DNA of 13,905 nucleotides. It comes from an uncultured Vogesella sp. (GTDB lineage Bacteria; Pseudomonadota; Gammaproteobacteria; Burkholderiales; Chromobacteriaceae). Below the pieces are notes generated by a model, which made no database searches, had not been told where the DNA came from, and saw only the letters and a list, made by a program, of their open reading frames with translations. The stretch lies in contig CAMLGD010000077.1 of assembly GCA_946479405.1 (NCBI GenBank), positions 1-13,905 on the forward strand, given 5' to 3'. The translations under genes were made by a program, and so were the position numbers. This document shows, piece by piece, positions 1-7,783 of the stretch; position 1 is the first letter of the stretch; each line of letters opens with the position of its first letter.

Positions 1-1
1 C

Positions 2-778
2 TTCATCAACGAGCGCGTGCACGCCAACATCCAGAAGGACGGCACCTACTCGGTGGTGCCGCGCATGTGGGGCGGTGTGACCAACCCGTCCGAGCTACGC
101 CGCATCGCCGACGTGGCCGACAAGTATGAAATCCCGATGGTGAAGGTGACCGGCGGCCAACGTATCGACCTGTTGGGCGTGAAGAAGGAAGACCTGCCCA
201 AGGTATGGCAGGAGCTGGACATGCCGTCCGGCCACGCCTACGGCAAGAGTCTGCGCACGGTGAAGACCTGCGTCGGCAGCGAGTTCTGCCGCTTCGGTAC
301 CCAGGATTCCACCCAGATGGGCATCGACCTGGAAAAAGACCTGTTCGGCATGTGGAGCCCGGCCAAGGTGAAGCTGGCGGTATCCGGCTGCCCGCGCAAC
401 TGCGCCGAATCCGGCATCAAGGACGTGGGCATCATCGGCGTGGATTCCGGCTGGGAGCTGTACATCGGCGGCAACGGCGGTATCAAGACCGAGGTGGCCG
501 AGTTCTTCTGCAAGGTGAAGACCCGCGAGGAGGTGATGGAGTACAGCGGCGCCTTCCTGCAGCTGTACCGCGAGGAGGCGTTCTACCTGGAGCGCACTGT
601 GCACTTCTTGCAGCGCGTGGGCATGGACTACATCAAGCAGCGCGTGCTGAGTGACAACGTTGGCCGCAGCGAGCTGTATGCGCGGCTGAAGTTTGCGCTG
701 TCGTTCGAGCAGGACCCGTGGGCCGAGCGCTACGCCAAGGGCGTCGCCAACCACGAGTTCGCCCCGCTTACCGTGTAA
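2..778 (+). CDS. nirB: Nitrite reductase large subunit, C-terminal part (5' end outside window)
   Basis: This is the C-terminal sirohaem/[4Fe-4S] domain of the NAD(P)H-dependent cytoplasmic nitrite reductase, which reduces nitrite to ammonium. The frame is open from the first bases (FINERVHANIQ...) and ends in TAA at 776-778, so about 258 residues are seen of a family usually over 800. The cluster ligands are present: Cys codons at 269 and 287 form C-x5-C (CVGSEFC), and those at 389 and 401 form C-x3-C (CPRNC), the sirohaem-bridged cluster signature. The GTG at 17 is not a credible start because homology to NirB continues upstream of it. nirD, nasA and cobA follow on the same strand, which makes this the assimilatory nitrate/nitrite cluster. 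The FAD and NADH-binding N-terminal domains must lie outside the window. The family call is very secure. Confidence 0.96.
   Translation, partial: FINERVHANIQKDGTYSVVPRMWGGVTNPSELRRIADVADKYEIPMVKVTGGQRIDLLGVKKEDLPKVWQELDMPSGHAYGKSLRTVKTCVGSEFCRFGTQDSTQMGIDLEKDLFGMWSPAKVKLAVSGCPRNCAESGIKDVGIIGVDSGWELYIGGNGGIKTEVAEFFCKVKTREEVMEYSGAFLQLYREEAFYLERTVHFLQRVGMDYIKQRVLSDNVGRSELYARLKFALSFEQDPWAERYAKGVANHEFAPLTV
656..669 (+). repeat. Dispersed motif, 13 of 14 match, in nirB
   Basis: AACGTTGGCCGCAG, one base from the consensus AAGGTTGGCCGCAG. Read in the nirB frame it encodes N-V-G-R-S. Confidence 0.7.
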
Positions 779-784
779 TGCCGA

Positions 785-807
785 GCCCCCGGTGCCTGGC
801 CGGGGGC
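785..807 (+). other. Intercistronic GC-rich hairpin between nirB and nirD
   Basis: The arms GCCCCCGG (785-792) and CCGGGGGC (800-807) pair perfectly over 8 bp around a 7-base loop, in the 54-base gap between nirB and nirD. No T-run follows, so it is not a canonical terminator. It could be an mRNA processing or stability element, or could tune nirB:nirD expression. The role is inference; the pairing is seen. Confidence 0.5.
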
Positions 808-832
808 CACTCTGAAGCAAAGGAAACCAACC

Positions 833-1147
833 ATGACCGAATGGAAAGCCGTCTGCCAGCTGGCCGACATCCCGTCGCAGGGCGCCCGCGTGCTGAAGCG
901 CGAAGGCAAGGTGGACATCGCCATCTTCCGCACCGCCGACGACCAGCTGTTCGCGTTGCACGACAAATGCCCGCACAAGGGTGGCCCGCTGTCGCAGGGC
1001 ATCGTCTCGGGCCGCAGCGTGGCCTGCCCGCTGCACAACTGGAACATCGATCTGGCCACCGGCCAGGCCTGTGCGCCGGACGAAGGCTGCACCGGACACA
1101 TCGCGCTGAAGCAGGAAGCCGGCACCGTGTTCCTGGCGCTGGACTGA
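833..1147 (+). CDS. nirD: Nitrite reductase small subunit, Rieske-type
   Basis: Small subunit of the cytoplasmic NAD(P)H nitrite reductase, 104 aa, the usual NirD length. It carries a complete Rieske signature: CPH near residue 46, then 17 residues, then CPLH near residue 66 (C-x-H...C-x2-H). This suggests a bound [2Fe-2S] cluster, unlike enterobacterial NirD proteins in which these ligands are lost. The ATG at 833 is preceded by an AAAGGAAA ribosome binding site with good spacing. It lies 54 bases after nirB and 87 bases before nasA, in the same orientation, so co-transcription is likely. The protein presumably docks on NirB to complete electron transfer to the sirohaem. The call rests on the motif, size and position. 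Confidence 0.94.
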   Translation: MTEWKAVCQLADIPSQGARVLKREGKVDIAIFRTADDQLFALHDKCPHKGGPLSQGIVSGRSVACPLHNWNIDLATGQACAPDEGCTGHIALKQEAGTVFLALD

Positions 1148-1165
1148 CAACACCACCCGGCAGGC

Positions 1166-1177
1166 AAGGTTGGCCGC
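1166..1177 (+). repeat. Dispersed motif, 12-base core, intergenic
   Basis: AAGGTTGGCCGC lies between nirD and nasA, directly against the left arm of the 1178-1223 palindrome. Confidence 0.75.
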
Positions 1178-1223
1178 TAGAGCCTGCTCACGCGCTAGCG
1201 AGCTAGTGCGAGAACAGGCTCTA
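1178..1223. repeat. Long imperfect palindrome (about 20 bp stem) upstream of nasA
   Basis: TAGAGCCTG (1178-1186) pairs with CAGGCTCTA (1215-1223). The stem continues inward with two mismatches and a G-T pair through CGCG (1191-1194) with TGCG (1207-1210), to CTAG/CTAG at the tip around a CGAG loop (1199-1202). The structure fills most of the nirD-nasA gap and ends exactly at the AAGGAG ribosome binding site (1223-1228) of nasA. There is no T-run. It may be a dispersed palindromic element or a structure controlling nasA translation or readthrough. The pairing is seen; the function is unknown. Confidence 0.6.
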
Positions 1224-1234
1224 AGGAGACAAAC

Positions 1235-3919
1235 ATGACAGCAACAACGGGACACAACAACACGGTCTCCTCCATCTGCTGCTACTGCGGCACCGGCTGC
1301 GGCGTGCAGGTCACCCCGCTGGGCGATGGTACGGTGCGGGTGATCGGCGACGACAGCCACCCGGCCAACTTCGGCCGCCTGTGCAGCAAGGGCCGCACTC
1401 TGGGTGACACTACCGGCCGTCCCGGTGCGCGCCTGCTGCGGCCAACCTTGCGGCTGGCAAAAGACGCGCCGGCGCAAGCAGTCAGCTGGGACAGCGCGCT
1501 GGCGACGGTCAGCGACAAGCTGGCGGCGGCGATTAGCGAACACGGCCCGGATTCGGTGGCGTTCTACCTGTCCGGCCAGCTGCTGACCGAGGACTACTAC
1601 CTGTTCAACAAGCTGGCGCGCGGCCTGGTGGGCAGCAACAACATCGATACCAACTCGCGGCTGTGCATGTCCAGTGCGGTAACTGGCTACAAGCTGACGC
1701 TGGGTGCCGATGCGCCGCCAGCCTGTTACGACGACCTGGAGCTGGCCGGCTGCGTGTTCATCGCCGGCGCCAATATGGCCTACGCCCACCCGGTGCTGTT
1801 CCGCCGTCTGGAAGAAGCCAAGGCGGCCAACCCGGACATGAAGATCATCGTCGTCGACCCGCGCCGCACCGACACCGCCAGCATCGCCGACCTGTACCTG
1901 CCGGTGCTGCCGGGCACCGACGTGGCGCTGTTCCACGCCATGCTCAATGTGATGATCTGGGAAGACCTGATCGACCGCGATTACATCGAACAGCACACCG
2001 AAGGCTTTGCCGCGCTGCGCGCGCGGCTGCGCGAATTCACTCCGCGCGCCGCCAGCGAGCTGTGCGGCGTGCACGAGGACGACATCGTCACTGCCGCGCG
2101 CTGGTTCGCCAGCAGCCCGGCCACGCTGTCCTGCTACACCATGGGCCTGAACCAGTACAGCAACGGCAGCGACAAGAACGCGGCGCTGATCCATCTGCAC
2201 CTGGCCACCGGCCACATCGGCAAGCCGGGCGCCGGCCCGTTCTCGCTCACCGGCCAGCCCAATGCCATGGGCGGGCGCGAAGTCGGTGGCCTCGCTACCG
2301 TGCTGCCGGGGCACCGCGATCCGGCCAATGCCGCGCACCGCGCCGAAGTGGCGGCGCTGTGGGACGTGCCGGCGCTGCCGGCGCAGCCGGGGCTGTCGGC
2401 GGTGGAGATGTTCGAGGCCGCCGCCGAGGGCAAGATCAAGGTGCTGTGGATCGCCTGTACCAATCCGGCGCAATCGCTGCCGGACCAGGCGCTGGTGCGT
2501 GCGGCGCTGGAAAAAGTGGACTGCGTGATCGTGCAGGAGGCGTTTGCCGGCAGCGAGACGCTGGCCTACGCCGACATCGTGCTGCCGGCCGCCACCTGGC
2601 CGGAAAAGGACGGCACTGTCACCAACAGTGAACGCCGCATCAGCCGCGTGCGCGCCGCGTTGCCGGCACCGGGCGAGGCACGCGAGGACTGGCGCATCGT
2701 CGCCACGGTGGCGCAAAGGTTGGCCGCAGCCATCGCACCGCAGCACGTGGCGAAGTTTGCCTTTGCCGACGGCGCCAGCGTGTTCGCCGAGCATGCCGCC
2801 ACCACCGCCGGCCGCGACCTGGACTACAGCGCGCTCAGCTACGCCATTCTGGATGCGCGCGGCCCGCAGCAGTGGCCGTTCGACGGCAAGGTTGGCCGCA
2901 GCCGGCTGTACGGCGACGGCGTATACCCCACCGCCAGCGGCCGTGCGCAGTTTCTGGATGTGACCTGGCGCACGCCGGCGGACAAGGTGTCGGCGCATTT
3001 CCCCATTCGCCTCACCACCGGCCGCCTGCGCGACCACTGGCACAGCATGAGCCGCACCGCGCTGGTGCCGACGCTGACCCGCCACGTGGAAGAGCCGACC
3101 CTGGCCATGCACCCGCGTGACATGCAGCGCCACAAACTGCAGGCCGGCGAGCTGGTGAAGGTGCGCAACAAGCGTGGCGTGCTGTACCTGCCGGTGCAGC
3201 CCGACGACAGTCTGCGCGCCGGCGTGGCCTTCATTCCCATGCACTGGGGTGGTGCCGCGCTGGGCGGGCAGGGCGTGAACGCTCTCACCAGCCGCGCGCT
3301 GGACCCGCAGTCGAAACAGCCGGAGCTGAAGCTGGCCGCGGTCAGCGTGGAGCCGGCCAAGCTGCCATGGCGGGCCACGCTGCTGCTGCGCGGCGACGTG
3401 CAGACGCTGCGCCCGCAGCTGGACACGCTGCGCGCCGCCTTCCCGTATGCGGTGGCGGTGCCGGTGAGCCTGGATGGGGCCGAGCATCTGCGTCTGCGCC
3501 TGGCCGCCGCTGCCGCGCCATCCGGCGAGCTGCTGGCCGAGCTGGCTACCCGTCTGCTGCCGCATCAGGCCATGCAGGCGGCGTTCGACGATCCGGCACG
3601 CGGCGTGCTGCGCCGGGTGTGGCTGGCCGGCAAGACACCACTGGGCTTCGTACTGGCCGGCGATGTGCGTGCCGATGCCGCGCTGAGCGCATGGCTGGAT
3701 GGCGGCGAGGCGCCCGGCAGTCTGGCCTCGCTGCTGCTGGGGCGGGCCAGCGGCGCGACGCGGGCACGGGTGGTGTGCGCCTGCGAAGGCGTGCGCGAAG
3801 ACGCTATCTGTGCCGGCATCCAGCGTGGGCTGGACGTGGATGGTCTGAAGCGCGAATTGCGCTGCGGCACCGGCTGCGGCTCCTGCGTGCCGGAGCTGAA
3901 GCGGCTATGCGCCGCCTAG
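1235..3919 (+). CDS. nasA: Assimilatory nitrate reductase, molybdopterin catalytic subunit
   Basis: Cytoplasmic molybdoenzyme that reduces nitrate to nitrite for the neighbouring NirBD, 894 aa. The N-terminal [4Fe-4S] ligands are C15, C18, C22 and C50 (CYCGTGC and LCSKG). The Mo-ligand cysteine of the Nas/Nap group is C144 (NSRLCMSS). The molybdopterin-dinucleotide-binding domain lies near residues 590-700 (TGRLRDHWHSMSRT; MHWGG). The last 50 residues hold a BFD-like [2Fe-2S] domain with C848, C850, C881 and C884 (C-x-C-x30-C-x2-C), as in Klebsiella NasA and unlike NarB proteins that lack it. The ATG at 1235 has AAGGAG six bases upstream. No NasC-type NADH-dependent reductase partner is in the window, so the electron donor is unknown. 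Three copies of the AAGGTTGGCCGCAG motif fall inside the gene in three different codon phases. Confidence 0.95.
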   Translation: MTATTGHNNTVSSICCYCGTGCGVQVTPLGDGTVRVIGDDSHPANFGRLCSKGRTLGDTTGRPGARLLRPTLRLAKDAPAQAVSWDSALATVSDKLAAAISEHGPDSVAFYLSGQLLTEDYYLFNKLARGLVGSNNIDTNSRLCMSSAVTGYKLTLGADAPPACYDDLELAGCVFIAGANMAYAHPVLFRRLEEAKAANPDMKIIVVDPRRTDTASIADLYLPVLPGTDVALFHAMLNVMIWEDLIDRDYIEQHTEGFAALRARLREFTPRAASELCGVHEDDIVTAARWFASSPATLSCYTMGLNQYSNGSDKNAALIHLHLATGHIGKPGAGPFSLTGQPNAMGGREVGGLATVLPGHRDPANAAHRAEVAALWDVPALPAQPGLSAVEMFEAAAEGKIKVLWIACTNPAQSLPDQALVRAALEKVDCVIVQEAFAGSETLAYADIVLPAATWPEKDGTVTNSERRISRVRAALPAPGEAREDWRIVATVAQRLAAAIAPQHVAKFAFADGASVFAEHAATTAGRDLDYSALSYAILDARGPQQWPFDGKVGRSRLYGDGVYPTASGRAQFLDVTWRTPADKVSAHFPIRLTTGRLRDHWHSMSRTALVPTLTRHVEEPTLAMHPRDMQRHKLQAGELVKVRNKRGVLYLPVQPDDSLRAGVAFIPMHWGGAALGGQGVNALTSRALDPQSKQPELKLAAVSVEPAKLPWRATLLLRGDVQTLRPQLDTLRAAFPYAVAVPVSLDGAEHLRLRLAAAAAPSGELLAELATRLLPHQAMQAAFDDPARGVLRRVWLAGKTPLGFVLAGDVRADAALSAWLDGGEAPGSLASLLLGRASGATRARVVCACEGVREDAICAGIQRGLDVDGLKRELRCGTGCGSCVPELKRLCAA
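1436..1449 (-). repeat. Dispersed motif, exact 14-base copy, in nasA
   Basis: The + strand reads CTGCGGCCAACCTT, the exact complement of AAGGTTGGCCGCAG, encoding L-R-P-T-L with the next base. Confidence 0.85.
2716..2729 (+). repeat. Dispersed motif, exact 14-base copy, in nasA
   Basis: AAGGTTGGCCGCAG in the phase that encodes R-L-A-A, different from the copies at 1436 and 2888. Confidence 0.85.
2888..2901 (+). repeat. Dispersed motif, exact 14-base copy, in nasA
   Basis: AAGGTTGGCCGCAG in the phase that encodes K-V-G-R-S, only 158 bases after the previous copy. Confidence 0.85.
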
Positions 3920-4076
3920 CGGATTACGGCACGGCGCTTGCTTTGCTACGTTGCTGGCGCCGGCGCTTGAGATAGCTATTTGGTTATAAAAAATCGGTCT
4001 GGCAGAACTTTTGGTATTCGGTATCGTGGCAGCCTGGCCTGTTGGCCCCGTCGCCCGCACACGCAAAGGAAGCAGC

Positions 4077-4832
4077 ATGAATGGCAAAGTATGGTTGGTA
4101 GGCGCCGGTCCCGGTGATGCGGAGCTGTTGACGCTCAAGGCGCTGCGCGTGATTCAGGCCTGCGACGTGTGGCTGGTGGACGACCTGGTTGGCCGCGACA
4201 TTCTGGAGTTTGCCCGTCCCGGCACGCGCATTGTGGAGGTGGGCAAGCGCGGTGGCTGTAAGTCCACGCCGCAGGACTTCATCCTGCGGCTGATGGCGCG
4301 CTATGCGCGGCAGGGCAGGCAGGTGGCGCGGCTGAAAGGCGGCGACCCGTTCATCTTCGGCCGTGGTGGCGAGGAGTGGGCATGGCTGGCCGAGCGCGGC
4401 ATCGAGGTGGAGGCGGTTGGCGGTATCACTGCTGCCTTTGCCGCCGGCACCGATCTGGGCCTGCCGCTGACTCATCGCGGCGTGGCGCGCGGCGTGGCGC
4501 TGGTGACCGCACACACCATGGACGGCTCGCGTCCGGACTGGCAGGGCCTGGCTGCGGCCAACCTTACCGTGGTGTGCTACATGGGCATGGCCAATATCGA
4601 CACGCTGTGCGCTGAGCTGATCACCGCCGGTTTTGCCGCCGAGCTGCCGGTGGCGGTAGTGCATCGTGCCGGCTGCGCCGACCAGCGCCATATCGTTTCC
4701 AGCCTGCAAACGTTGGCCGCAGACGTGGCCAGCAGCGGCCTGGCCAGCCCGGCGGTAATCGTGCTGGGCGAGGTGGTGGCGCACGCCTGTGCCGTGCACG
4801 GCCAGCTTGCCGGACAGGCGGTGGCGGCCTGA
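4077..4832 (+). CDS. cobA: Uroporphyrinogen-III C-methyltransferase (SUMT)
   Basis: Transfers two methyl groups from S-adenosylmethionine to uroporphyrinogen III to give precorrin-2, the precursor of sirohaem and cobalamin. It has 251 aa, the size of a stand-alone SUMT without the dehydrogenase/ferrochelatase part found in CysG. Motifs in order: VGAGPGD at residues 8-14, then RLKGGDPFIFGRGGEE, GITAAFAAGTDLGLPLTHR, and VTAHTMDG. The ATG at 4077 follows CAAAGGAAG with proper spacing; the upstream TTG at 4011 lies in non-conserved sequence. Sirohaem is the NirB cofactor, so placement after nasA makes this the dedicated supply gene of the nitrite reductase operon. The 157-base gap after nasA could also hold its own promoter, but I see no convincing one. 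The gene could equally be named nirE or sumT. Confidence 0.92.
   Translation: MNGKVWLVGAGPGDAELLTLKALRVIQACDVWLVDDLVGRDILEFARPGTRIVEVGKRGGCKSTPQDFILRLMARYARQGRQVARLKGGDPFIFGRGGEEWAWLAERGIEVEAVGGITAAFAAGTDLGLPLTHRGVARGVALVTAHTMDGSRPDWQGLAAANLTVVCYMGMANIDTLCAELITAGFAAELPVAVVHRAGCADQRHIVSSLQTLAADVASSGLASPAVIVLGEVVAHACAVHGQLAGQAVAA
4552..4565 (-). repeat. Dispersed motif, exact 14-base copy, in cobA
   Basis: The + strand reads CTGCGGCCAACCTT, encoding A-A-A-N-L across it, a different phase from the same word at 1436. Confidence 0.85.
4709..4722 (+). repeat. Dispersed motif, 13 of 14 match, in cobA
   Basis: AACGTTGGCCGCAG, encoding T-L-A-A-D across it. Confidence 0.7.
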
Positions 4833-4988
4833 TCGCCACATAGTCGGCAGTGGCAATTTGTGCGGACGACGGTCAATTACGACATGCGCTTGAATCGGGT
4901 CGCTGGTAATTGGCGATATTGCCGTATTTGCCGGCAGGTTTAATCTAAGCTTAACAGCCGATAAATATTTGGTCGTTACATTATGGGC

Positions 4989-5003
4989 TTCGTTGCAAAC
5001 GAA
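4989..5003. promoter_or_regulatory. Small inverted repeat in the porin leader
   Basis: TTCGTT (4989-4994) and AACGAA (4998-5003) are separated by three bases, about 30 bases before the porin start. This could be an operator half-site pair or a weak stem in the 5' untranslated RNA. The surrounding 4935-5030 is clearly AT-richer than the neighbouring genes, as expected for a promoter region, but I cannot assign -35 and -10 boxes with confidence. Confidence 0.25.
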
Positions 5004-5035
5004 ATACCCGAATTAACCACCACTGAGAAATTATC

Positions 5036-6100
5036 GTGCTGAATAAAAAGCTGCTTGCCGTTGCCGTTTCGTCCACTCTGCTGGCGCCGTTTGCCATGGC
5101 GGATGTCACTATTTACGGCACCATTAATGAATCGGTTGAATCGGTAAAAGCCACCGGTGCCGCTAATGCCGCCAATGACCTGCAGTCGGTTGGCCGTGTT
5201 AGCTCCAATGTGTCCAAAATCGGTTTCAAAGGCACCGATGATCTGGGCAATGGCATAAAGGGTGTATGGCAGATCGAGCAGGAAATCTCGATCGACGATG
5301 GCGGTACCCGCAAAGGCTCTTTCGCAACCCGTAACAGCTTTGTGGGCGTGGATAGCAGCTACGGCAAGCTGCTGCTGGGTAACAACGACACGGCGTACAA
5401 GTCGGTACTGAAGGCCGCCATGGTGAACCCGATGGCCGACACCATTGCCGACATGTGCACCGACAAGGCCGTGTTCTGCCGTGGCGATGCCCGTCTGCAA
5501 AACTCGGTGCATTACTACACCCCTGCATATAACGGTCTGCAGGCCGGTGTTTCCTACGGCTTTGACGAAACCCGCGCTGTGGTTGGCACCGAGCGTACCG
5601 ACAAGGCACTGTGGAGCCTGGCCGCGTTGTATACCATCGGCGATTTCAATGCCGGTATCGGTTATGACGTTCGCCAGCAGAAAAATGCGGTTGCCAATAA
5701 TGTTGACCTGGACCAGAGTTTCCTGAAACTGGTGGCCAGCTATAAATTTGGTGATAGCAAAATTGGTGTTGGCTACGAACACGAGAAGAATGAAAAATCC
5801 ACCGGCGATGTCAAGCAGAATGCCTGGACCATCAGCGGTGAGCAGAAATTTGGTAATCTGGGCGTGAATCTGGCCTATGCCAAGCTGGGCGAATCCAAGT
5901 CCGGTGCCAAGGATGGTGCCGACCAGTGGACCCTGGGCGCGACCTACGATGTGTCCAAGCGCACCCAGACCTATGCCTACTACACCCGCATCAATAACCA
6001 GGACGCCGCTACCCGTACCTTTGGCAATGCCGGCCTGAGCGGCATCGGTGCCGGTTCCAACCCGACCGGCATGGGCGTGGGCATGAAGATCGCCTTCTAA
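5036..6100 (+). CDS. General outer-membrane porin (Gram-negative porin family)
   Basis: Trimeric beta-barrel porin for passive diffusion of small hydrophilic solutes, 354 aa. It begins with a clear signal peptide, MLNKKLLAVAVSSTLLAPFAMA, with likely cleavage after AMA-22, followed by DVTIYGTI, the usual first strand of betaproteobacterial porins. Residues 100-125 (SFVGVDSSYGKLLLGNNDTA) match the family, and the protein ends in Phe (MKIAF), the signal for the outer-membrane assembly machinery. Two close cysteines (DMCTDKAVFC) probably form a disulfide in an external loop. The start is a GTG at 5036 with only a weak GAGAAA upstream; no better start fits the signal peptide. The gene is flanked by non-coding DNA and its own terminator, so it is probably monocistronic. 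Codon use is less GC-rich than its neighbours, which suits a highly expressed gene. Confidence 0.92.
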   Translation: MLNKKLLAVAVSSTLLAPFAMADVTIYGTINESVESVKATGAANAANDLQSVGRVSSNVSKIGFKGTDDLGNGIKGVWQIEQEISIDDGGTRKGSFATRNSFVGVDSSYGKLLLGNNDTAYKSVLKAAMVNPMADTIADMCTDKAVFCRGDARLQNSVHYYTPAYNGLQAGVSYGFDETRAVVGTERTDKALWSLAALYTIGDFNAGIGYDVRQQKNAVANNVDLDQSFLKLVASYKFGDSKIGVGYEHEKNEKSTGDVKQNAWTISGEQKFGNLGVNLAYAKLGESKSGAKDGADQWTLGATYDVSKRTQTYAYYTRINNQDAATRTFGNAGLSGIGAGSNPTGMGVGMKIAF

Positions 6101-6131
6101 GCATCTGCAGCTTCAATTTCATGTGTTCCTT

Positions 6132-6161
6132 TGCCAGCGCCGCCGCGCTGGCATTTTCTTT
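6132..6161 (+). terminator. Rho-independent terminator of the porin gene
   Basis: TGCCAGCGC (6132-6140) pairs perfectly with GCGCTGGCA (6145-6153) around CGCC, followed by TTTTCTTT. It lies 31 bases after the porin stop codon. Confidence 0.88.
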
Positions 6162-6303
6162 GACTGGGTGGGCGGCGGCCTGCCCTGGTGGCAAGGCATG
6201 ATCGTGGGGCTGGGAATGCTGCTGAGGCGCAATATTTTGCCATGTGATGATTTTGAGGTTTTTTACTGCTCATTATTGCGAATTGCCGTGCTGCTCTGAT
6301 CTT

Positions 6304-6330
6304 TTGTCGACTTTGTGGTAGCTTTATATG
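6304..6330 (+). promoter_or_regulatory. Possible sigma-70 promoter of tyrB
   Basis: A TTGTCG box (6304-6309) and a TATATG box (6325-6330) are separated by 15 bases, about 68 bases before the tyrB start, in locally AT-rich sequence. The spacing is short and the boxes are imperfect, so this is tentative. The rest of the 6162-6397 gap shows nothing else I can support. Confidence 0.3.
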
Positions 6331-6397
6331 GTTTGCAGCCCTTGGCGCAGCGGCCCGTCCGCAGCGTCCGCCACCCAAAGAGAGAAACCACAAGATC

Positions 6398-7594
6398 ATG
6401 TTTGCTCATGTCGAAGCCTATGCCGGCGATCCGATCCTGACCCTGGTTGAAACCTTCAACAAGGACACCCGCAGCCCGAAAGTGAACCTGGGCATTGGCC
6501 TGTATTACGACGAGGAAGGCCGCATTCCGCTGCTGCCATCGGTGCAGAAGGCCGAAGCGCAGCGCGTGGCAGTGGCCGGCAACCGTTCCTACCAGCCGAT
6601 GGAAGGTGCGGCCAACTATCGCGCCGCGGTGCAGGCGCTGCTGTGGGGTGCAGGTCACGAGGCGGTGCAGGCCGGCCGCATCGCCACCATCCAGACTATC
6701 GGCGGCTCCGGCGCGCTGAAGATCGGTGCCGATCTGCTCAAGCGGTACTTTCCGGCCAGCGAGGTATGGGTCAGCAGCCCGACCTGGGACAACCACCGCG
6801 CCATGTTCGAAGGCGCCGGCTTCGTGGTGCACGACTACCCCTACTACGACGCAGTCAGCGGCGGCGTGAAATTCGACGAGATGATCACCTGCTTCAAGCA
6901 GCTGCCGGCCAAGACCGTGGTGCTGCTGCACCCGTGCTGCCATAACCCGACCGGTGTCGATCTCTCCAACGCGCAGTGGCGCGAGGTGATCGCCGTGGTC
7001 AAAGAGCGCGATCTGATCCCCTTCCTCGACATCGCCTACCAGGGCTTCGGCGACGGCCTGAACGAAGACGCTTACGCCATCCGCGCCATGGCCGACGCCG
7101 GTATCAGCTTCTTCGTCAGTAACTCGTTCTCCAAGAACCTGTCGTTCTACGGCGAGCGCTGCGGCGGTCTGTCGGTGGTGTGCCAGGACGCCGAGGAGGC
7201 CGAGCGCGTGCTGGGCCAGATGAAGGCCACCGTGCGCCGCAACTACTCCAGCCCGCCGACCCATGGCGGCCAGGTGACGGCACTGGTGATGAACGAGCCG
7301 GCGCTGCGCAGCGAGTGGGAAGGCGAAGTCACCGAGATGCGCGAACGCATCAAGGCCATGCGCCAGAAGCTGTACGAGGTGATTTCCGCCAAGGTGCCGG
7401 GCCGCGACTTCAGCTACTTCGTCAAGCAACGCGGCATGTTCAGCTACACCGGCCTGACGCCGGAGCAGGTGGACCGTCTGCGCGAGGAGTTCGCCGTGTA
7501 TCTGGTGCGCTCCGGCCGCATGTGCGTGGCCGGTCTCAACAGCCGCAACGTGGAATACGTGGCGGACGCGATGGCCGAAGTGCTGAAAGGCTGA
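6398..7594 (+). CDS. tyrB: Aromatic amino acid aminotransferase (class I PLP-dependent)
   Basis: Transfers the amino group between aromatic amino acids or aspartate and 2-oxoglutarate, the last step of tyrosine and phenylalanine synthesis. It has 398 aa, the family length. Visible family motifs are [12 protein letters not shown], the cofactor-binding [11 protein letters not shown], and [14 protein letters not shown] with the Schiff-base lysine at K246. The C-terminal segment [14 protein letters not shown] resembles TyrB ([10 protein letters not shown]) more than AspC (SGRVNVAG), hence the symbol, although aspartate activity is likely too. The ATG at 6398 follows AAAGAGAG with acceptable spacing. 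It stands alone between the porin and a tandem terminator, so it is probably monocistronic. Substrate preference between aromatic and acidic amino acids is the uncertain part. Confidence 0.93.
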   Translation: MFAHVEAYAGDPILTLVETFNKDTRSPKVNLGIGLYYDEEGRIPLLPSVQKAEAQRVAVAGNRSYQPMEGAANYRAAVQALLWGAGHEAVQAGRIATIQTIGGSGALKIGADLLKRYFPASEVWVSSPTWDNHRAMFEGAGFVVHDYPYYDAVSGGVKFDEMITCFKQLPAKTVVLLHPCCHNPTGVDLSNAQWREVIAVVKERDLIPFLDIAYQGFGDGLNEDAYAIRAMADAGISFFVSNSFSKNLSFYGERCGGLSVVCQDAEEAERVLGQMKATVRRNYSSPPTHGGQVTALVMNEPALRSEWEGEVTEMRERIKAMRQKLYEVISAKVPGRDFSYFVKQRGMFSYTGLTPEQVDRLREEFAVYLVRSGRMCVAGLNSRNVEYVADAMAEVLKG

Positions 7595-7604
7595 GCCTTT
7601 TTTG
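7586..7604 (+). terminator. First terminator of tyrB, overlapping its stop codon
   Basis: AAAGGC (7586-7591) pairs with GCCTTT (7595-7600) around the stop codon TGA, and a T-run continues to 7603. The stem is only 6 bp, so it is probably a helper to the stronger hairpin that follows. Confidence 0.55.
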
Positions 7605-7612
7605 CAAGAGCG

Positions 7613-7639
7613 AATGCCCCGTTGTTACGGGGCATTTTT
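7613..7639 (+). terminator. Main rho-independent terminator of tyrB
   Basis: AATGCCCCGT (7613-7622) pairs perfectly with ACGGGGCATT (7627-7636) around TGTT, with the T-run ending at 7639. The A-rich left arm is short, so termination should act mainly on the + strand. Confidence 0.92.
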
Positions 7640-7742
7640 CATGGCGCGATAAAATGTCCCTGCGCCCGCCGTGACGGCAGCGGCTGTTGCAGGGGGCACG
7701 CTCGCCGCCCAGGCTGACAGGCAGGGGCAAACAATCGGCCGG

Positions 7743-7773
7743 AAAAACACAAGGCACCCCGTGGGGTGCCTTG
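7743..7773 (-). terminator. Rho-independent terminator of the 55-aa gene
   Basis: CAAGGCACCCC (7750-7760) and GGGGTGCCTTG (7763-7773) form a perfect stem. Read on the - strand it is followed by TGTTTTT (7749-7743), a proper U-tract. It starts 10 bases after the stop of the small - strand gene, which supports that gene being real. Confidence 0.88.
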
Positions 7774-7783
7774 CTCGTGGTGC

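Noticed and set aside
95..3565. An open - strand frame of over 1,100 codons opposite nirB, nirD and nasA
   Set aside because: It is Arg-, His-, Gln- and Ala-rich low-complexity sequence with no recognisable domain, and lies exactly opposite three secure genes. Such long antisense frames arise from the codon bias of GC-rich genes.
3951..3990. Promoter for cobA using TTGCTG or TTGAGA with TATAAA
   Set aside because: TTGAGA and TATAAA are only 12 bases apart, and TTGCTG has no matching -10 box at normal spacing. Co-transcription with nasA is as likely.
4835..4854. Terminator after cobA (GCCAC...GTGGC)
   Set aside because: The stem is only 5 bp with a 10-base loop and no real T-run.
3984..4856. 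A 290-codon - strand frame opposite cobA
   Set aside because: It mirrors cobA and has no family motif; the + strand has the SUMT motifs and a ribosome binding site.
6263..7429. A 388-codon - strand frame opposite tyrB
   Set aside because: Antisense shadow of a gene with its catalytic lysine motif on the + strand.
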